From positions 2,170,001 through 2,234,000 of the forward strand of contig NC_087381.1 in assembly GCF_963675165.1 (NCBI RefSeq): a stretch of DNA of 64,000 nucleotides. Direction: 5' to 3'. The notes below the pieces were generated by a model. It searched no databases, was not told the origin of the DNA, and saw nothing but the letters and a program-made list of their open reading frames with translations. This DNA comes from Halichondria panicea. Lineage: Eukaryota > Porifera > Demospongiae > Suberitida > Halichondriidae. Positions 11,920 to 23,327 of the stretch are shown piece after piece. The position numbers and the translations under genes are program-made. Each line of letters begins with the position of its first letter. Position 1 is the stretch's first letter.

Positions 11920-12424
11920 AATCAAAACTAAAAAACATTTGCAATGTGAACGTTGCTAGGATTGCCAGGAAAAGAAAAAGCGAAGAAACAAGAAATTCGG
12001 CGAGTGCATAACTCCAATCCGTTACAACGCCATGAACATGTACAGCCGAGTGGCCTACTGTTGATAATGATGTTAGAATCAAAATACAAGTTGGGTAAAA
12101 ATGAACGGCGAATAACTGAATTCACAATCATCCACCCACACATCCAACACTTGCATGTTTGCTCAACACTGTAAGGGAAAACATTACAAACATTATATAG
12201 CTTGCAAAAAATTCACTATACAATGTAATTATAATTATTATGATAAAAATTACTGAAGGATTGGCCAGGAAAAGCATAAAACGAACAAAAAATTGAAACA
12301 GTACATGTGAATGAAGTTGTAACGGATTGGAGTTATGCACTCGCCGAATTTCTTGTTTCTTCGCTTTTTCTTTTCCTGGCAATCCTAGCAACGTTCACAT
12401 TGCAAATGTTTTTTAGTTTTGATT
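11920..12424. mobile_element. Foldback element with perfect 109-bp arms
   Basis: Left arm 11920-12028 and right arm 12316-12424 are exact reverse complements by base-by-base reading (aatcaaaactaaaaaacat... against ...atgttttttagttttgatt). The loop is 287 bp. It contains a weaker direct copy of part of the arm (ggattggccaggaaaagcat near 12258). There is no transposase ORF; the small ORFs in each arm are mirror images. Perfect arms imply a recent origin or ongoing homogenisation. A non-autonomous foldback or MITE is the best reading. Confidence 0.85.
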
Positions 12425-12961
12425 ATAATATAGAAAAGACACCAACAAAATTTTGCAGTACTTGCCCTCGCCAAAAGGTTTGGCAGACCAGAATAAAACT
12501 TTACAAACAACATTGTCATTGCTGTGACACTTAAACTTGGATATTCAATAACTTGTAGCACCGGAACCCTATCAGCTGTTAGCTAGCTGGGGATCGTTAA
12601 ATCAGTTTGTGTTGCTGTGCCATTTTCTAGTTTCATGTCTTCTTATGCTCGAGTAGGATCAACACATGACTTTGACTACCAAGTGAGAGGAGGCTTTGAG
12701 CATCTTCCAGTCTGTTCCAGTATATTGTACTTTTCAGGTCTCTCTAAATAAGAAGCCACCTCTTCTCTTTTTGTAAGCTCATACCCTCTGGTCTTTATCA
12801 CACTTTAGGAGTCCTGTAAAACGAGACATCTTTATATTGTCCTGATCACTTGGAACATCTTAAAACTTGGCAGCTAGCTAGATAAACAGAGTCCAGCTGT
12901 AGTCCAAAATGGCCGACAAGTTGATTTTCACGTGACTGTGCGTCACATGAAAACGCTCTAC
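12425..12961. other. No gene recognised
   Basis: Between the foldback element and the next MITE I see no ORF of quality and no repeat shared with the rest of the window. Confidence 0.4.
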
Positions 12962-13141
12962 TGCAAGTCAGAGGAGGTACGACAGGCGCGGTGCAGCTCA
13001 GGCAATTAGTCTTTGATTAAGCAATAATTATCCGCCCACGCCCCGCCCACGTCACGTCGTATGTTTTTGCTGAGAGTAAGCAAAGGCGCGCCGGCTAATT
13101 ACTTGAGCTGCACCGTGCCTGTCGGACCTCCTCTGATTGCA
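12962..13141. mobile_element. MITE-like inverted repeat, about 180 bp
   Basis: Arms of about 47 bp, 12962-13009 (tgcaagtcagaggaggtacg...) and 13095-13141 (...cggacctcctctgattgca), pair with a few mismatches. The centre is GC-rich, with ccgcccacgccccgcccacg. No ORF. Confidence 0.75.
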
Positions 13142-13189
13142 AGTCTGGAGTTACCTAGCATGCATATAGTAAAGTCTAAAGACTAAAGA

Positions 13190-13589
13190 TCTATCCTTGT
13201 TGCCGCTAGTCACAAAGATTTTATATTTGAAGAGCATAGTCATTCTACAAAATTGATCGTACTAACTGATTTGGAAGCTTTCTACAGTAATTGAAAACCA
13301 TGCACTGCTCATCATTTGTGTGTCTTAGTATAATTATTATGTTACTAAACTGAAAGAATGTGATATGCTTCAGTCCACAGATGTGTTTCAAGTTATTGTT
13401 TCTATTAGCTACAATGTTTCCATAACATTAACAAAAATCATACTGCACAGAATAATTATAACTTCCAGAATGAATGTTTGAAATGTTGCACACCTTTTAC
13501 AACAAACAGCGTTCGAGTCATAATTATTATCTCAGTTTACTAATTAGCAATTATTCTTATACAGCCTAAATCATTATAGTCAGGGTTAA
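13190..13589. repeat. Upstream flank of an F/H-type multi-pass gene, orphaned
   Basis: Matches the flanks at 22979-23330 (above copy F) and 40100-40470 (above copy H): atttgaagagcatagtcatt, gatcgtactaactgatttgg, aaaccatgcactgctcatca, cagtccacagatgtgtttca. Here only the first codons of the multi-pass gene remain at the left end; the gene body is gone. It is the scar of a deleted copy. Confidence 0.7.
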
Positions 13590-13808
13590 TTTTCATACAC
13601 ATTTTGTAAGTCAGTATATAAGTCAAACCCGACTGTTAATGGGGCACCATGCAAGTACTGTCGCTTGGGCGTCCACTGCGACATCTTTCTGGTCCCACTT
13701 TAAAAGCTCTGACAGAGGTTGACTATAATACATAAGGATGCCTGCACGTTATATTGATCAAAGGAGAATACATGGCTGCAGGCCTAAAAATATGAATTAG
13801 GCACTCAT
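13590..13808 (-). pseudogene. RTK last exon, orphan fragment
   Basis: Close to the intact RTK last exon: read on the minus strand it gives [17 protein letters not shown] and then [20 protein letters not shown] before a stop, as in the intact gene. A small insertion near 13650 breaks the frame and the RPTFGQ part is deleted. Homology ends abruptly near 13808 (gcactca), where unrelated sequence begins. Confidence 0.75.
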
Positions 13809-13879
13809 AAGATGGAGCCGGACCTAGACGACACTCGCTACCTTTCTTTCCCGGGCTTATTAGGATAGAAATTCCCGAG

Positions 13880-14345
13880 CATGTGTGGGAGGAAGACACT
13901 TCCATGAGCTACCATTTTGGCTGGATACTCGAAACATCTCAAGACACATATTTTTTCGATCCTCGCTGCCTTCAGGTCGTCCTCATTCTGAGGATAGTGT
14001 TTACATTTCGGCTTGCCCCTGCTACCAAAGTATTGCTCAATGTCCCTTCCCTGCAAAAATGTTGCTCCGTTTGGAAGAGTGGGATATGCTGGTGCAACGA
14101 TGATGGAATCACCACACATCTCGAGCTTTGTGACAACAAATCGTTCACTATTAAAATACGATCTGAAGTTCTTACACCTGAGAGCCTAGCCCATCGCTCC
14201 AAGGTAGTCAACAAAATTCTCGAAACGGTGCAAGATGTTTGTCCCAATATTGCAGTTGGAGAATCACTGATCGATTATTTCAAAAAAATCTGTGAAATCG
14301 GTTCATCGAGCACTTTCACTGAAACGTCTTCTCCAGTTTGAGCCG
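13880..14345 (+). pseudogene. Gene fragment, possibly ROCO COR-domain-like
   Basis: An open frame of 152 codons (13883-14341). It contains YFFDP, then SVWKSGICWCNDDG, LELCDNKSFTIKIRS and a helical stretch VVNKILETVQDVC. The pattern of a Trp-Lys-Ser/Asn-Gly turn followed by beta strands and a 'TIKIR' strand recalls the C-terminal half of COR domains in ROCO proteins. I hold this loosely. It lies just upstream, on the same strand, of death-domain exons, and is probably part of the same decayed gene. Confidence 0.4.
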
Positions 14346-15390
14346 TATGCTGGTTTGGACATCAACACTCTACAGTGTATTCACAGTGACAAGAATGGCA
14401 TGAAGGATGAACAAATTTCAAACGCCTTCGTTTCTAATTTCGCTAGTCAAATTTCCGATCCAAACAGTATTATTTTTCATGTACAGAAGAATCCTGAGCC
14501 AATCTCAAGCTGCTAATGCCAACATAAAGTTAGTCAGTCCCAGACAGGAGGTGGTCCAGGCCCTTGAGACGTGGAGGAGTGAGACTGAGGGAACTTACAG
14601 CTGTCTGAGGGAGACTCTCAACAAGTACAGCGTGTTCACTGGGAGAAACTTTCTGGTGAGTGGCAAATAACCCTTAGTACATTCACATGCACATGTTGAT
14701 ATACATGCATGATATAATTATATGCGCTATTTTGTCCCAGGTCCTAGTTGGTGTGGCTCATGATGACATTGATCCCTCTGTGTTTAGTATCAGTGGTGAT
14801 AAGCAGAATGTGAGTCATCCGTATATCTATATACAAAATATATTTTCAGGAAAATTATGTAATCCTCTGACCCTTTCATGCGTATTTTGGACTTATATTA
14901 ATGCATGTATACAAGCTTTTTTTAAATTATTTTAGAGTTTATCCCAGATTATACAAGCTTTTTTTAAATTATTTTAGAGTTTATCCCAGATTATATAATT
15001 ATTATAAGTTATACATTACAATTTCTCAACATGTTATATAATATAAAATATAAGATCCAGCATCTTCCATGGGTTGATGGTCAAGCATGGAGTCACTGAT
15101 GAGCAGTTAGATCTAATAATCAAGGATAAAGACACTGCCCTCATTTCTATAAACTTTGATGATTTTGAAAACTACATCCACCGTCTTGAGTTGACTGGTA
15201 ATGAACAAGCTGACGTAAAGAAAATCGCTTAAGTTAGTGGCAATCTAGTGGCAGTCATCAACTGTTTGTCAATCTGGAGGATCACGAACCCAGCAAAGCA
15301 ACCTTCAGAGCATTGATTAACATTTTATTGGACCTGAAGAAGGAAGAGATTGCTACCAAGATCTGTCAGTACTTAAAAGAAAAGGTAATT
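14346..15390 (+). pseudogene. Death-domain gene relic, several exons
   Basis: Exon-like pieces on the plus strand. One at about 14540-14655 (EVVQALETWRSETEGTYSCL...GRNFL) ends in a gtgagt donor. A short one at about 14748-14810 also ends in gtgagt. One at about 15060-15230 gives DEQLDLIIKDKDTALISINF then LELTGNEQADVKKIA before a stop. In another frame, 15250-15388 gives HEPSKATFRALINILLDLKK...ICQYLKEK and ends in a gtaatt donor. The Trp/Leu and 'ATFRALI.IL' spacing is typical of the death-domain superfamily (helices 5-6) in sponge NLR/ROCO-like proteins. Frame breaks mean it is not functional as written. A direct repeat near 14908-14998 (ttttagagtttatcccagat twice) marks further damage. Confidence 0.55.
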
Positions 15391-16349
15391 AGTGTACAGT
15401 GATTGTATTCCTTCCAACATATATTGCTATAGTGTCGACATGCAAGCTTTTTGTATACGTACTGCATGTGTGCTTAGCTCATTAATTTCCAGCTCCATAT
15501 AATTATACTCAGAATTCATGTACTGCTTGAGTCACTAGTATACTTTCTTTACAATCAAGCAGACCCAGTGATCTATGAGTGCTGAGAGTACGTGACTTCA
15601 TGGCTGCAAAGCTAGAGCTATATGTAGGTCTCTTGTACTGAATTGAAACACAGACATTTTTGCTGAATTATTGTGTGTATGCTTTTTATTATACCCAATT
15701 GCTGGTGTAGAGTGGAATCAAGTCTGTTTAACTCTTGTTGAGGTATTGATATTTACCTTGATTGCCAGTTAATTAAAAGTGTAAAAGTTAAAAAAATGAA
15801 TGTACCGGTATTGAAAATACATGACCGGATCTGTCGTTGCCTCGCAACCAGCCATCACCCCACAATTAAAAATTATTGTTACAGTTATAACAAACATTAT
15901 TCAGTACAGGTATGATGTTGCAATGTGACTGAACACATTATATTAGTGACGTGGCTCAATCAGGATCTGCAGAAATTTGCCTGTGAGGTCCTATCGGCAG
16001 ACGTCCTCCGGGAAATATTTTCTTCACAGGTTTACAAGTTCAATGGTGGCTCATGATGCTGCATGTACTAACTATCCTATTCAAGACTACCAAATGTAAT
16101 GCTCTATACTTTCACTATGCAGGTGGAATAGTCTCGCGGGCCATGCATACTTTGAATATCAGTTCAATCAGTTCATAGTATGGCCCGCGAAACTAGTCCA
16201 AGAATGTCCGGTCGCCTTCTGTCCCACTAAACAAAACACCACTAGTAGTCAATAATGCGCGTGGCACCTAATTACCTATATATCTCTAACCCTAACGGTA
16301 TACTTTAACATTATTCTTAGACCTCCACCATGTCAACTATACGAGCTCG
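15391..16349. other. No gene recognised; one small inverted repeat
   Basis: Non-coding. At about 16128-16192 the arms agtctcgcgggccat and atggcccgcgaaact pair across a spacer of some 35 bases, probably a short MITE remnant. Nothing else is supported. Confidence 0.5.
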
Positions 16350-16660
16350 TAAACACCTACACATTTTAAATGGGGCACCAAGATCTGGCGCTTGCATGGG
16401 TATCCACTGCAACATCTCACTTTAGTAATACGTAAGGCCAAACGTAGGTCTCATGTTGAATGTCAGCAGGATGCCTGCGTTTAGTTTTAGATGAAAGGGT
16501 GAGAAAAACTCTACTATATAATAATGCAGACATAGAAATGTAAATGCACAATGTAATGAGAATATATATAAGGCCAGCAACCTATCACGAGTTTATAAAG
16601 ATTGCTCTATTGTTCTACATGGAGTCTATATAATTATAGCCGTTCAACTTACGAATCACC
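16350..16660 (-). pseudogene. Relic of RTK last two exons (cassette 4)
   Basis: Same landmarks as the other relics: ggggcaccaagatctggcgc, gggtatccactgcaacatct, aggatgcctgcgttt, then tcacgagtttataaagattg and acttacgaatcacctg. Not readable as a kinase. Confidence 0.65.
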
Positions 16661-16679
16661 TGTCAAGGAATGCATGGGG

Positions 16680-17662
16680 TGTTAAGTACCATTACAAACA
16701 CAATCCGTTACCGCTAACCCCTGCTGGATAGATTCAGGCCCCCTGAAATGGCTGAACAGGGTCCTGGTAAGAATGGGATCTCCGAGTACGACCCCTCACT
16801 CAAATACGTAATGCCTGTGTTTGCATCCATTCTACGGAACAATTTATAGTGAGCTTTGAACTGAGAACTCTTAAGAGTGAGTTAGGTTATTAACGTGTTA
16901 AGCGTTCCTTTAATTATGCACTGAGTTGTTATTCATGTTATCCATTCTACGGAACAATTTATAGTGAGCTTTGAACTGAGAACTCTTAAGAGTGAGTTAG
17001 GTTATTAACGTGTTAAGCGTTCATTTAATTATGCACTGAGTTGTTATTCGTCACCGGGTTTTCGAAAATAATTGGATAATTGTAAGCCACTAACAAGAGA
17101 TAATGACGATCCTTAGATGTGTTCGATAATTAATAATCTCTGTTAACATTAACCAAAGCCTATAATTTATAGCCTTGATTTCAGGCCGTTGGAAAGTGGG
17201 TCTGATAATCATATTGCAGACTGTTGCGTGGGTGGATTCAATAGTAAATTTGTTAATAATTATCTGATTAAACTTCAGTGTACGGAAACCCTCTGTTGTA
17301 GTTAACTACTAGCATCATTAATCTTCCAATGACATCACAATATAATAATAATCAAGTTTACAAATTAAATGTGGAATAGAATACTGATAAATACACTATA
17401 GACTATTAATTTATTCGCTGTCTATTTCGTATAGTTCTTGGTGTGAACATAATTATACAGTATCTTGACCTTCAGAAATTAGATATAATTATATATACAT
17501 GCAGGTTCACAGTATCTATCTGCTATAATTAAGGTGGAGACACTATAGCTGCTCTAGGGGTCAAAATAGTTATTACTTTGTTAGGAAAATGCGTGGGCAA
17601 ACTTTGCCACATATGTATCTACTAAAATGAGTCAATATTGCATGTTCAGTTGATCAAAACAA
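16680..17662. repeat. Inter-cassette spacer, fourth copy, with internal 115-bp duplication
   Basis: Homologous to 341-1200 and 7471-8464. A 115-bp unit starting at atccattctacggaacaatt (16825) is repeated head-to-tail from 16940, so the block runs to about 17050. The two units differ at only a few positions, so the duplication is recent. Confidence 0.8.
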
Positions 17663-19627
17663 TCAGGCAGCTGTTCCGTATGAGATGCGTCGTTGATTCT
17701 CCCCTTGCAATAAGCCTGCTTGAACTTGATAATTTATAGGATTTTCCATCCGATCAGGAAAATTATAAGAGGTGTCGTTTTCTTCAATATTGATATTCTG
17801 ATGTTGTTTCCAATGACTACCAAGCTCTTTCATCCTCCTAACACACACTTTGAAGCAATTTGTTGACCATATCCTCCACATAGTAACAGCTACTAAATAC
17901 ACAAATGGAAGAACTGCAAACACTCCGGTAAGAGCAAAAGAAAAGTTAGCCAAAGGACTCGCGTTCATGCTAGCTTCAGTAGAAGCAGTTGCCATCACCA
18001 AAATCAGAACAATATTCAACATCATCACAATATCGAGTAAGTTGTAGATACGAAACTGCTCTTTGTATGGCTGTACCAGTAGCTGGACGATGACTATTAG
18101 TATCAAAAACACGGAACATATGAGATAGCAATAAATATTTCGTGAGAGGGCGAATAAGACAAACATAATGATATGAGAGAGAAAGAACGTTATAGAAAAG
18201 CATCGACAGTCACGAGTTCCATTTGTCCCGTCCTTGTAGTAACCTTGGTAACAGTAAACAAACATATCGACGTGTTGACGCTGAATTTTAAACTTGTTTA
18301 GAACTCGTTGAAACCAACGCATTGGATAGATGACAAGAAACACAAGTGGAAAGATAATCACAAAGATCAAAACAAACAAAGCAGTGATAGCGTAAGGAAG
18401 GTGTTCTTTACTGAAGTAATCCACAGATGCATCGAGGTAGAGAACATAGCGGACACTATACTGGCTACTGTTACTGTGTTCGAATGTGTACATCTCTGTA
18501 TATAAAAGGAAATCAAAAGAAACATCAATCAACTTCAAGTATGAGAGTAAAAAAAAAGTGGCGAAAGCTTTTACAAGCGAACCCTCAAAATCAAAATTCT
18601 TATTTCTGAAAGAGCCTAGAAGTTTGTGAAATGGTTTCCAAAGCCATACAATGACCCGTACGTCACGACTGTACATACTCACTAGTGCATAAGTAACAGT
18701 GATCAGTAACAGTGGATAGAATGCAATTGCATAATCTAGAACAAGTGCCTGTAGTGGAGTTATACTTACGCATATCGGTGGGATAATTGTCCGGAAGAAA
18801 TCCAAATTCCAAATACCATAAGCACATCCGAGTAGTCGAATAAAGATGTCCATCTTGTTCCTGGCAATTCGCAAGGTAGATCTGGCTACTACAGGGGAGG
18901 CTACACCTTGACAGAGAAAAATGAAAGCTTTCATCCATGGAGATGTTCCACTGAATTTGAAACCCACAACAATGAAAAAGAAGAATGTTAATGGAATGTA
19001 AGCAACCGCTATGTACTTGATCCAGTTGTATGTCATGTTCTCTCCTGTACAGTTCATGCATTCCATTTCATACGAGTACACAAGTGGGGAATATCCTGGT
19101 AGACACTTCCCACACAGTGTTGAACCTCGGTTGTATTTTTCGCACATTTTGGAGTTCAAATCACTCACATTAGTTGGTAATCCATCGTACAGTGTACGAT
19201 CACAGCCAAAGAAGCACACTCCTAGTTCAGTCTTTCTTGTAATGTTATCATACGTCATGCAGTAACAGTCGAGTAAAGACGTCTGAGGAATTGTGGGATC
19301 ACACAGAACAGAGCGATAGGGAATGTCACCACACGCACACTCTCCAATCGTATCGTTGAAGAACATCCATGGATGACATTCTTCATCTGAACCATGCAGC
19401 TGATGAGATGCTAGTTTTAACTCTGCTACTAGAGCATCAGGTCTTCCATCGCCGGCAAATGATGACGACTTGCAAGGCAGTTCTATCTCACCAAGCCGAC
19501 AACTACTGTTGTCTACACCGTTGACTGTGTCCACATAAACCACAGCCTGATGCTCCGAGCAAAGTACCAAACAAGTTACCGCACTCAAGCACACACTAGC
19601 GACTAAAACTTTATATTTGAAGAACAT
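17663..19627 (-). CDS. Cys-rich multi-pass membrane protein, copy D (intact)
   Basis: Intact intronless gene, 654 aa, aligning with copy B end to end. The signal peptide starts MFFKYKVLVASVCLS. The ectodomain cysteines are all kept (SSC, LPC, EEC, CAC, LCD, CYC, CFFGCD, MCEK, LCGKC, CMNC). Three residues (IAD) are missing after CFFGCDR compared with B. All TM segments and the tail NPINYQVQAGLL are kept. The upstream flank is nearly identical to that of copy C, and the downstream flank matches the common 3' UTR block. Function unknown, as for copy B. Confidence 0.9.
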   Translation of the reverse strand: MFFKYKVLVASVCLSAVTCLVLCSEHQAVVYVDTVNGVDNSSCRLGEIELPCKSSSFAGDGRPDALVAELKLASHQLHGSDEECHPWMFFNDTIGECACGDIPYRSVLCDPTIPQTSLLDCYCMTYDNITRKTELGVCFFGCDRTLYDGLPTNVSDLNSKMCEKYNRGSTLCGKCLPGYSPLVYSYEMECMNCTGENMTYNWIKYIAVAYIPLTFFFFIVVGFKFSGTSPWMKAFIFLCQGVASPVVARSTLRIARNKMDIFIRLLGCAYGIWNLDFFRTIIPPICVSITPLQALVLDYAIAFYPLLLITVTYALVSMYSRDVRVIVWLWKPFHKLLGSFRNKNFDFEGSLVKAFATFFLLSYLKLIDVSFDFLLYTEMYTFEHSNSSQYSVRYVLYLDASVDYFSKEHLPYAITALFVLIFVIIFPLVFLVIYPMRWFQRVLNKFKIQRQHVDMFVYCYQGYYKDGTNGTRDCRCFSITFFLSHIIMFVLFALSRNIYCYLICSVFLILIVIVQLLVQPYKEQFRIYNLLDIVMMLNIVLILVMATASTEASMNASPLANFSFALTGVFAVLPFVYLVAVTMWRIWSTNCFKVCVRRMKELGSHWKQHQNINIEENDTSYNFPDRMENPINYQVQAGLLQGENQRRISYGTAA

Positions 19628-19977
19628 AGTTATTCTTAGTCTCGTGGACCAGCCGATATATCATTATCGTGGCAAATTACTCATGCAAACATGCAAAATT
19701 ACTCATGCTACTTATGCAGCGGTCTAAGTGGCTGTTTGCATTGATAAGTGGTTAGTGGTTGGAGGACGGATGTGTGAAACCACATAATTAGATTTGCCAA
19801 ATCGCTAGCCATGCAGCTGTGTGGTTTCACAACTTACTACAAACACTTATCAGCCACTTACTGACTTAGAGCGCCACGATATTTGTGGCGCAGTCAACAC
19901 AACTCTGTACGGTGAAATTGGCCATACCCTCTTTCAGGGTCTGGGTCCGCGAGACAATCACAACCAAAAATCCACTG
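19628..19977. repeat. Duplicated upstream block (copy D flank, fused to copy E)
   Basis: Second copy of 10442-10776, with a 20-odd base local duplication (aaattactcatgc twice near 19674-19708). At its right end (about 19975) it breaks straight into the middle of copy E, at the WLWKP loop. Confidence 0.75.
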
Positions 19978-20878
19978 GTCAGTTTCAGGCCGTTCGGTGA
20001 ACCGTTTGGTTTCCAAAGCCATAAAATGACCAGTACGTCCCAACTGTACATACGCATTAGTATATAAGTAACAGTGGCTAGTAACAATGGCAATTTCGGG
20101 ATAATTGTCCGGAAGAAATCCAAATTCCAAATACCATAAACACACTCGAGTAGTCGAATAAAAATGTTCATCCTGTTCCTGGAAATTCCCAAGAAAGACC
20201 TGGCTACTATAGGGGAAGCTACACCTTGACAGAGAGAAATGAAAGCTTTCATCCATGGAGATGTTCCACTGAATTTGAAACCCACAACACAGAAAAAGAA
20301 GATTGTTAATGGAATGTAAGCAACCGCTATGTACTTGATCCAGTTATAGGTCATGTTCTCTCCCGTACAGTTCATGCAGTCCATTTCATACGAGTACAAG
20401 GGTGGTGAATACCCTGGTAAACACTGCCCACACAGTGTTGAACCTCGGTTGTATTTTTCGCACATTTTGGAATTCAAATTGCTCACATTAGCTGGTAATC
20501 CATAATACAATGTGTCAGCAATACGATCACAGCCAAAGAAGCACACTCCTAGTTCAGTCTTTCTTGTAATGTTATCATACGTCATGCAATAACAGTCGAG
20601 TATAGACGTCTGAAAAACATCCATGGATAACATTCTTCATCTGAACCAAGCAGTTGATGAGATGTTAATTTTAACTCTGCTACAAGAGTTTCAGGTTTTC
20701 CATCGCCGGCAAATGATAACGACTTGCAAGGCAGTTTTATCTCACCAAGCCGACGACTACTGTTGTCCACACCGTTGACTGTGTCCACATAAACCACAGC
20801 TTGATGCTCCGAGCAAAGCACCAAACAAATTACCACACTCAAGTACAAGGTGACTAAAACTTTATATTTGAAGAACAT
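19866..20878 (-). pseudogene. Cys-rich multi-pass protein, copy E (truncated chimera)
   Basis: Starts normally at MFFKYKVLV. About 73 bp of the ectodomain (from the conserved FFNDTIG through DPTIP) are deleted at about 20610, shifting the frame. About 60 bp are deleted after FFRTIIP near 20100, and the gene stops resembling the family at WLWKP (about 20000). Beyond that the open frame runs 40-odd residues into the duplicated flank block (ending CVDCATNIVAL). The second half of the gene is missing. The 255-codon ORF here is therefore a chance chimera, not a designed protein. Confidence 0.85.
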
Positions 20879-21032
20879 AGTAATTCTATAATAATAATCG
20901 ACAAAATAGACTCTAATGAGCTGATTTGGTCTGTTGGAATAAAGAAAAACCACTACTCTACATTTGTGTGTCTCAGTATATAATAACTCTACTAAAATGA
21001 GTCAATATTGCATGTTCAGTTGATCATAACAA

Positions 21033-23011
21033 TCAGGCAGCTGTTCCGTATGAGATGCGTCGTTGATTCTCCCCTTGCAATAAGCCTGCTTGAACTTGAT
21101 AATTTATAGGATTTTCCATTCTATCAGGAAAATTATAAGAGGTGTCGTTTTCTTCAATATTGATATTCTGATGTTGTTTCCAATGACTACCAAGCTCTTT
21201 CATCCTCCTAACACACACTTTGAAGCAATTTGTTAACCATATCCTCCACATAGTAACAGCTACTAAATACACAATTGGAAGAGCTGCAAACACTCCGGTA
21301 AGAGCATAAGAGAAGTTAGCAAAACGGACTGCTTTCATGCTAGCTTCATCTGCAGCAGTCGCCATCACCGTTATCAGAACTAAATTTAACATCATCACAA
21401 TATCGATTAAGTTGTAGATACGAAACTGCTCTTTGTATGGCTGTACCAGTAGCTGGACGATGACTATTAGTATCAAAAACACGGAACATATGAGATAGCA
21501 ATAAATACTTTGTGAGAGGGTGAACCAGACAAACATAATAATAGGAGTGAGAAAGAACGTTATAGAAAAGCATCGACAGTCACGAGTTCCATTTGTCCCG
21601 TCCTTGTAGTAACCTTGGTAACAGTAAACAAACATATCAACGTGTTGACGCTGAACACTAAACTTGTTCAGAACTCGTTGAAACCAACGCATTGGATAGA
21701 TGACAAGAAATACAAGTGGAAAGATAATCACAAAGATCAAAACAAACAAAGCAGTGATAGCGTAGGGAAGGTGTTCTTTACTGAAGTAATCCACAGATGC
21801 ATCGAGGTAGAGAACATAGCGGACACTATTATGGCTACTGTTACTGTGTTCGAATGTGTACATCTCTGTACACAAAAGGAAATCAAAAGAGACGTCAATC
21901 AACTTCAAGTATGAGAGTAAAAAAAAAGTGGCGAATGCTTTTACAAGCGAACCCTCAAAGTCTGTTTTCTTATTCCTGAAAGAGCCTAGAAGTTTGTGAA
22001 ATGGTTTCCAAAGCCATACAATGACCCGTATGTCCCGACTGTACATACTCACTAGTATATAAGTAACAGTGACTAGTAACAATGGATAGAATGCAATTGC
22101 ATAATCTAAAGCAAGTGCCTGTAGTGGAGTTATACTTATGCATATCGGTGGGATAATTGTCCGAAAGAAATCCAAATTCCAAAACCATAAACACATCCGG
22201 CTAGTCGAATAAAGATGTCCATCCTGTTCCTGGCAACTCGCAAGAAAGATCTGAGTACTATAGGGGAGGCTACCCCTTGACAGAGAGAAATGAAAGCTTT
22301 CATCCATGGAGATGTTCCACTGAATTTGAAACCCACAACACAGAAAAAGAAGAAAGTTAATGGAATGTAAGCAACTGCTATGTACTTGATCCAGTTGTAG
22401 GTCATGTTCTCTCCCGTACAGTTCATGCATTTCGTGTCATACGAGTACACAAGTGGTGAATACCCTGGTAGACACTTCCCACACAGTGTTGAACCTCGGT
22501 TGTATTTCTTGCACATATAGGTGTTTAAATCGCTCACATTAGTTGGTAGTTTAGTATAGAGTGTGTCAACAATATGATCACAGCCAAAGAAGCACACTCC
22601 TAGTTCAGTCTTTCTTGTAATGTTATCATACGTCATGCAATAACAGTCTAGTATAGACGTCTGAGGAATTGTGGGATCACACAGAACAGAGCGATAGGGA
22701 ATGTCACCACACGCACACTCTCCAATCGTATCGTTGAAGAACATCCATGGGTAACATTCTTCATCTGAACCATGCAACTGATGAGATGTTCGTTTTAACT
22801 CTGCTAAAAGAGTTTCAGGTCTTCCATTGCTGGCAAATGATAACGATTTGCAAGGTAGTTCTATCTCACCAAGCCGACAACTACTGTTGTCCACACCGTT
22901 GACTGTGTCCACATAAACCACAGCTTGATGCTCCGAGCAAAGCACCAAACAAGTTACCACACTCAAGTACACGCTAGTCACAAAGACTTCATATTTGAAG
23001 AGCATAGTCAT
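21033..23011 (-). pseudogene. Cys-rich multi-pass membrane protein, copy F (one frameshift)
   Basis: Two overlapping frames together cover the whole family length. The single lesion is a one-base deletion at about 22183, where the other copies read ccaaataccata and this one reads ccaaaaccata. It falls in the GCVYGIWNL segment (TM3). Everything before and after matches B, D and G. It could be a very recent pseudogene or a base-calling/assembly error; if an error, this is a fourth intact copy. It starts MTMLFKYEVF. The segment holding F and the RTK copy to its right is duplicated as H plus RTK at 39046-45938. Confidence 0.85.
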
Positions 23012-23327
23012 TCTATATGACTGGATCTACTGAGAATAATAAAACAAAATTGATCGTACTAACTGATTTGGAAGCTTTCTACAGTAATTGAAAACCATGC
23101 ACTGCTCATCATTTGTGTATCTTAGTATAATTAATGTTACTAAACTGAAAGATAAGCTTCAGTCCACAGATGTGTTTCAAGTTATTGTTTCTATATTAGC
23201 TACAATGTTTCCATAACAACAAAAATCATACTGCACAGAATAATTATAACTTCCAGAATGAATGTTTGAAATGTTGCACACCTTTTACAACAAACAGCGT
23301 TCGAGTCATAATTATTATCTCAGTTTA
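23012..23327. repeat. Upstream flank of copy F
   Basis: Homologous to 13190-13589 and 40120-40472. It lies between the 3' end of the RTK pseudogene and the start of copy F, both on the minus strand, so it must hold the copy F promoter if that gene is expressed. Confidence 0.6.

Noticed and set aside
13838-14119. Minus-strand ORF opposite the COR-like fragment
   Set aside because: The plus strand shows the better protein pattern and continues into death-domain exons with splice donors; the minus ORF is a shadow.
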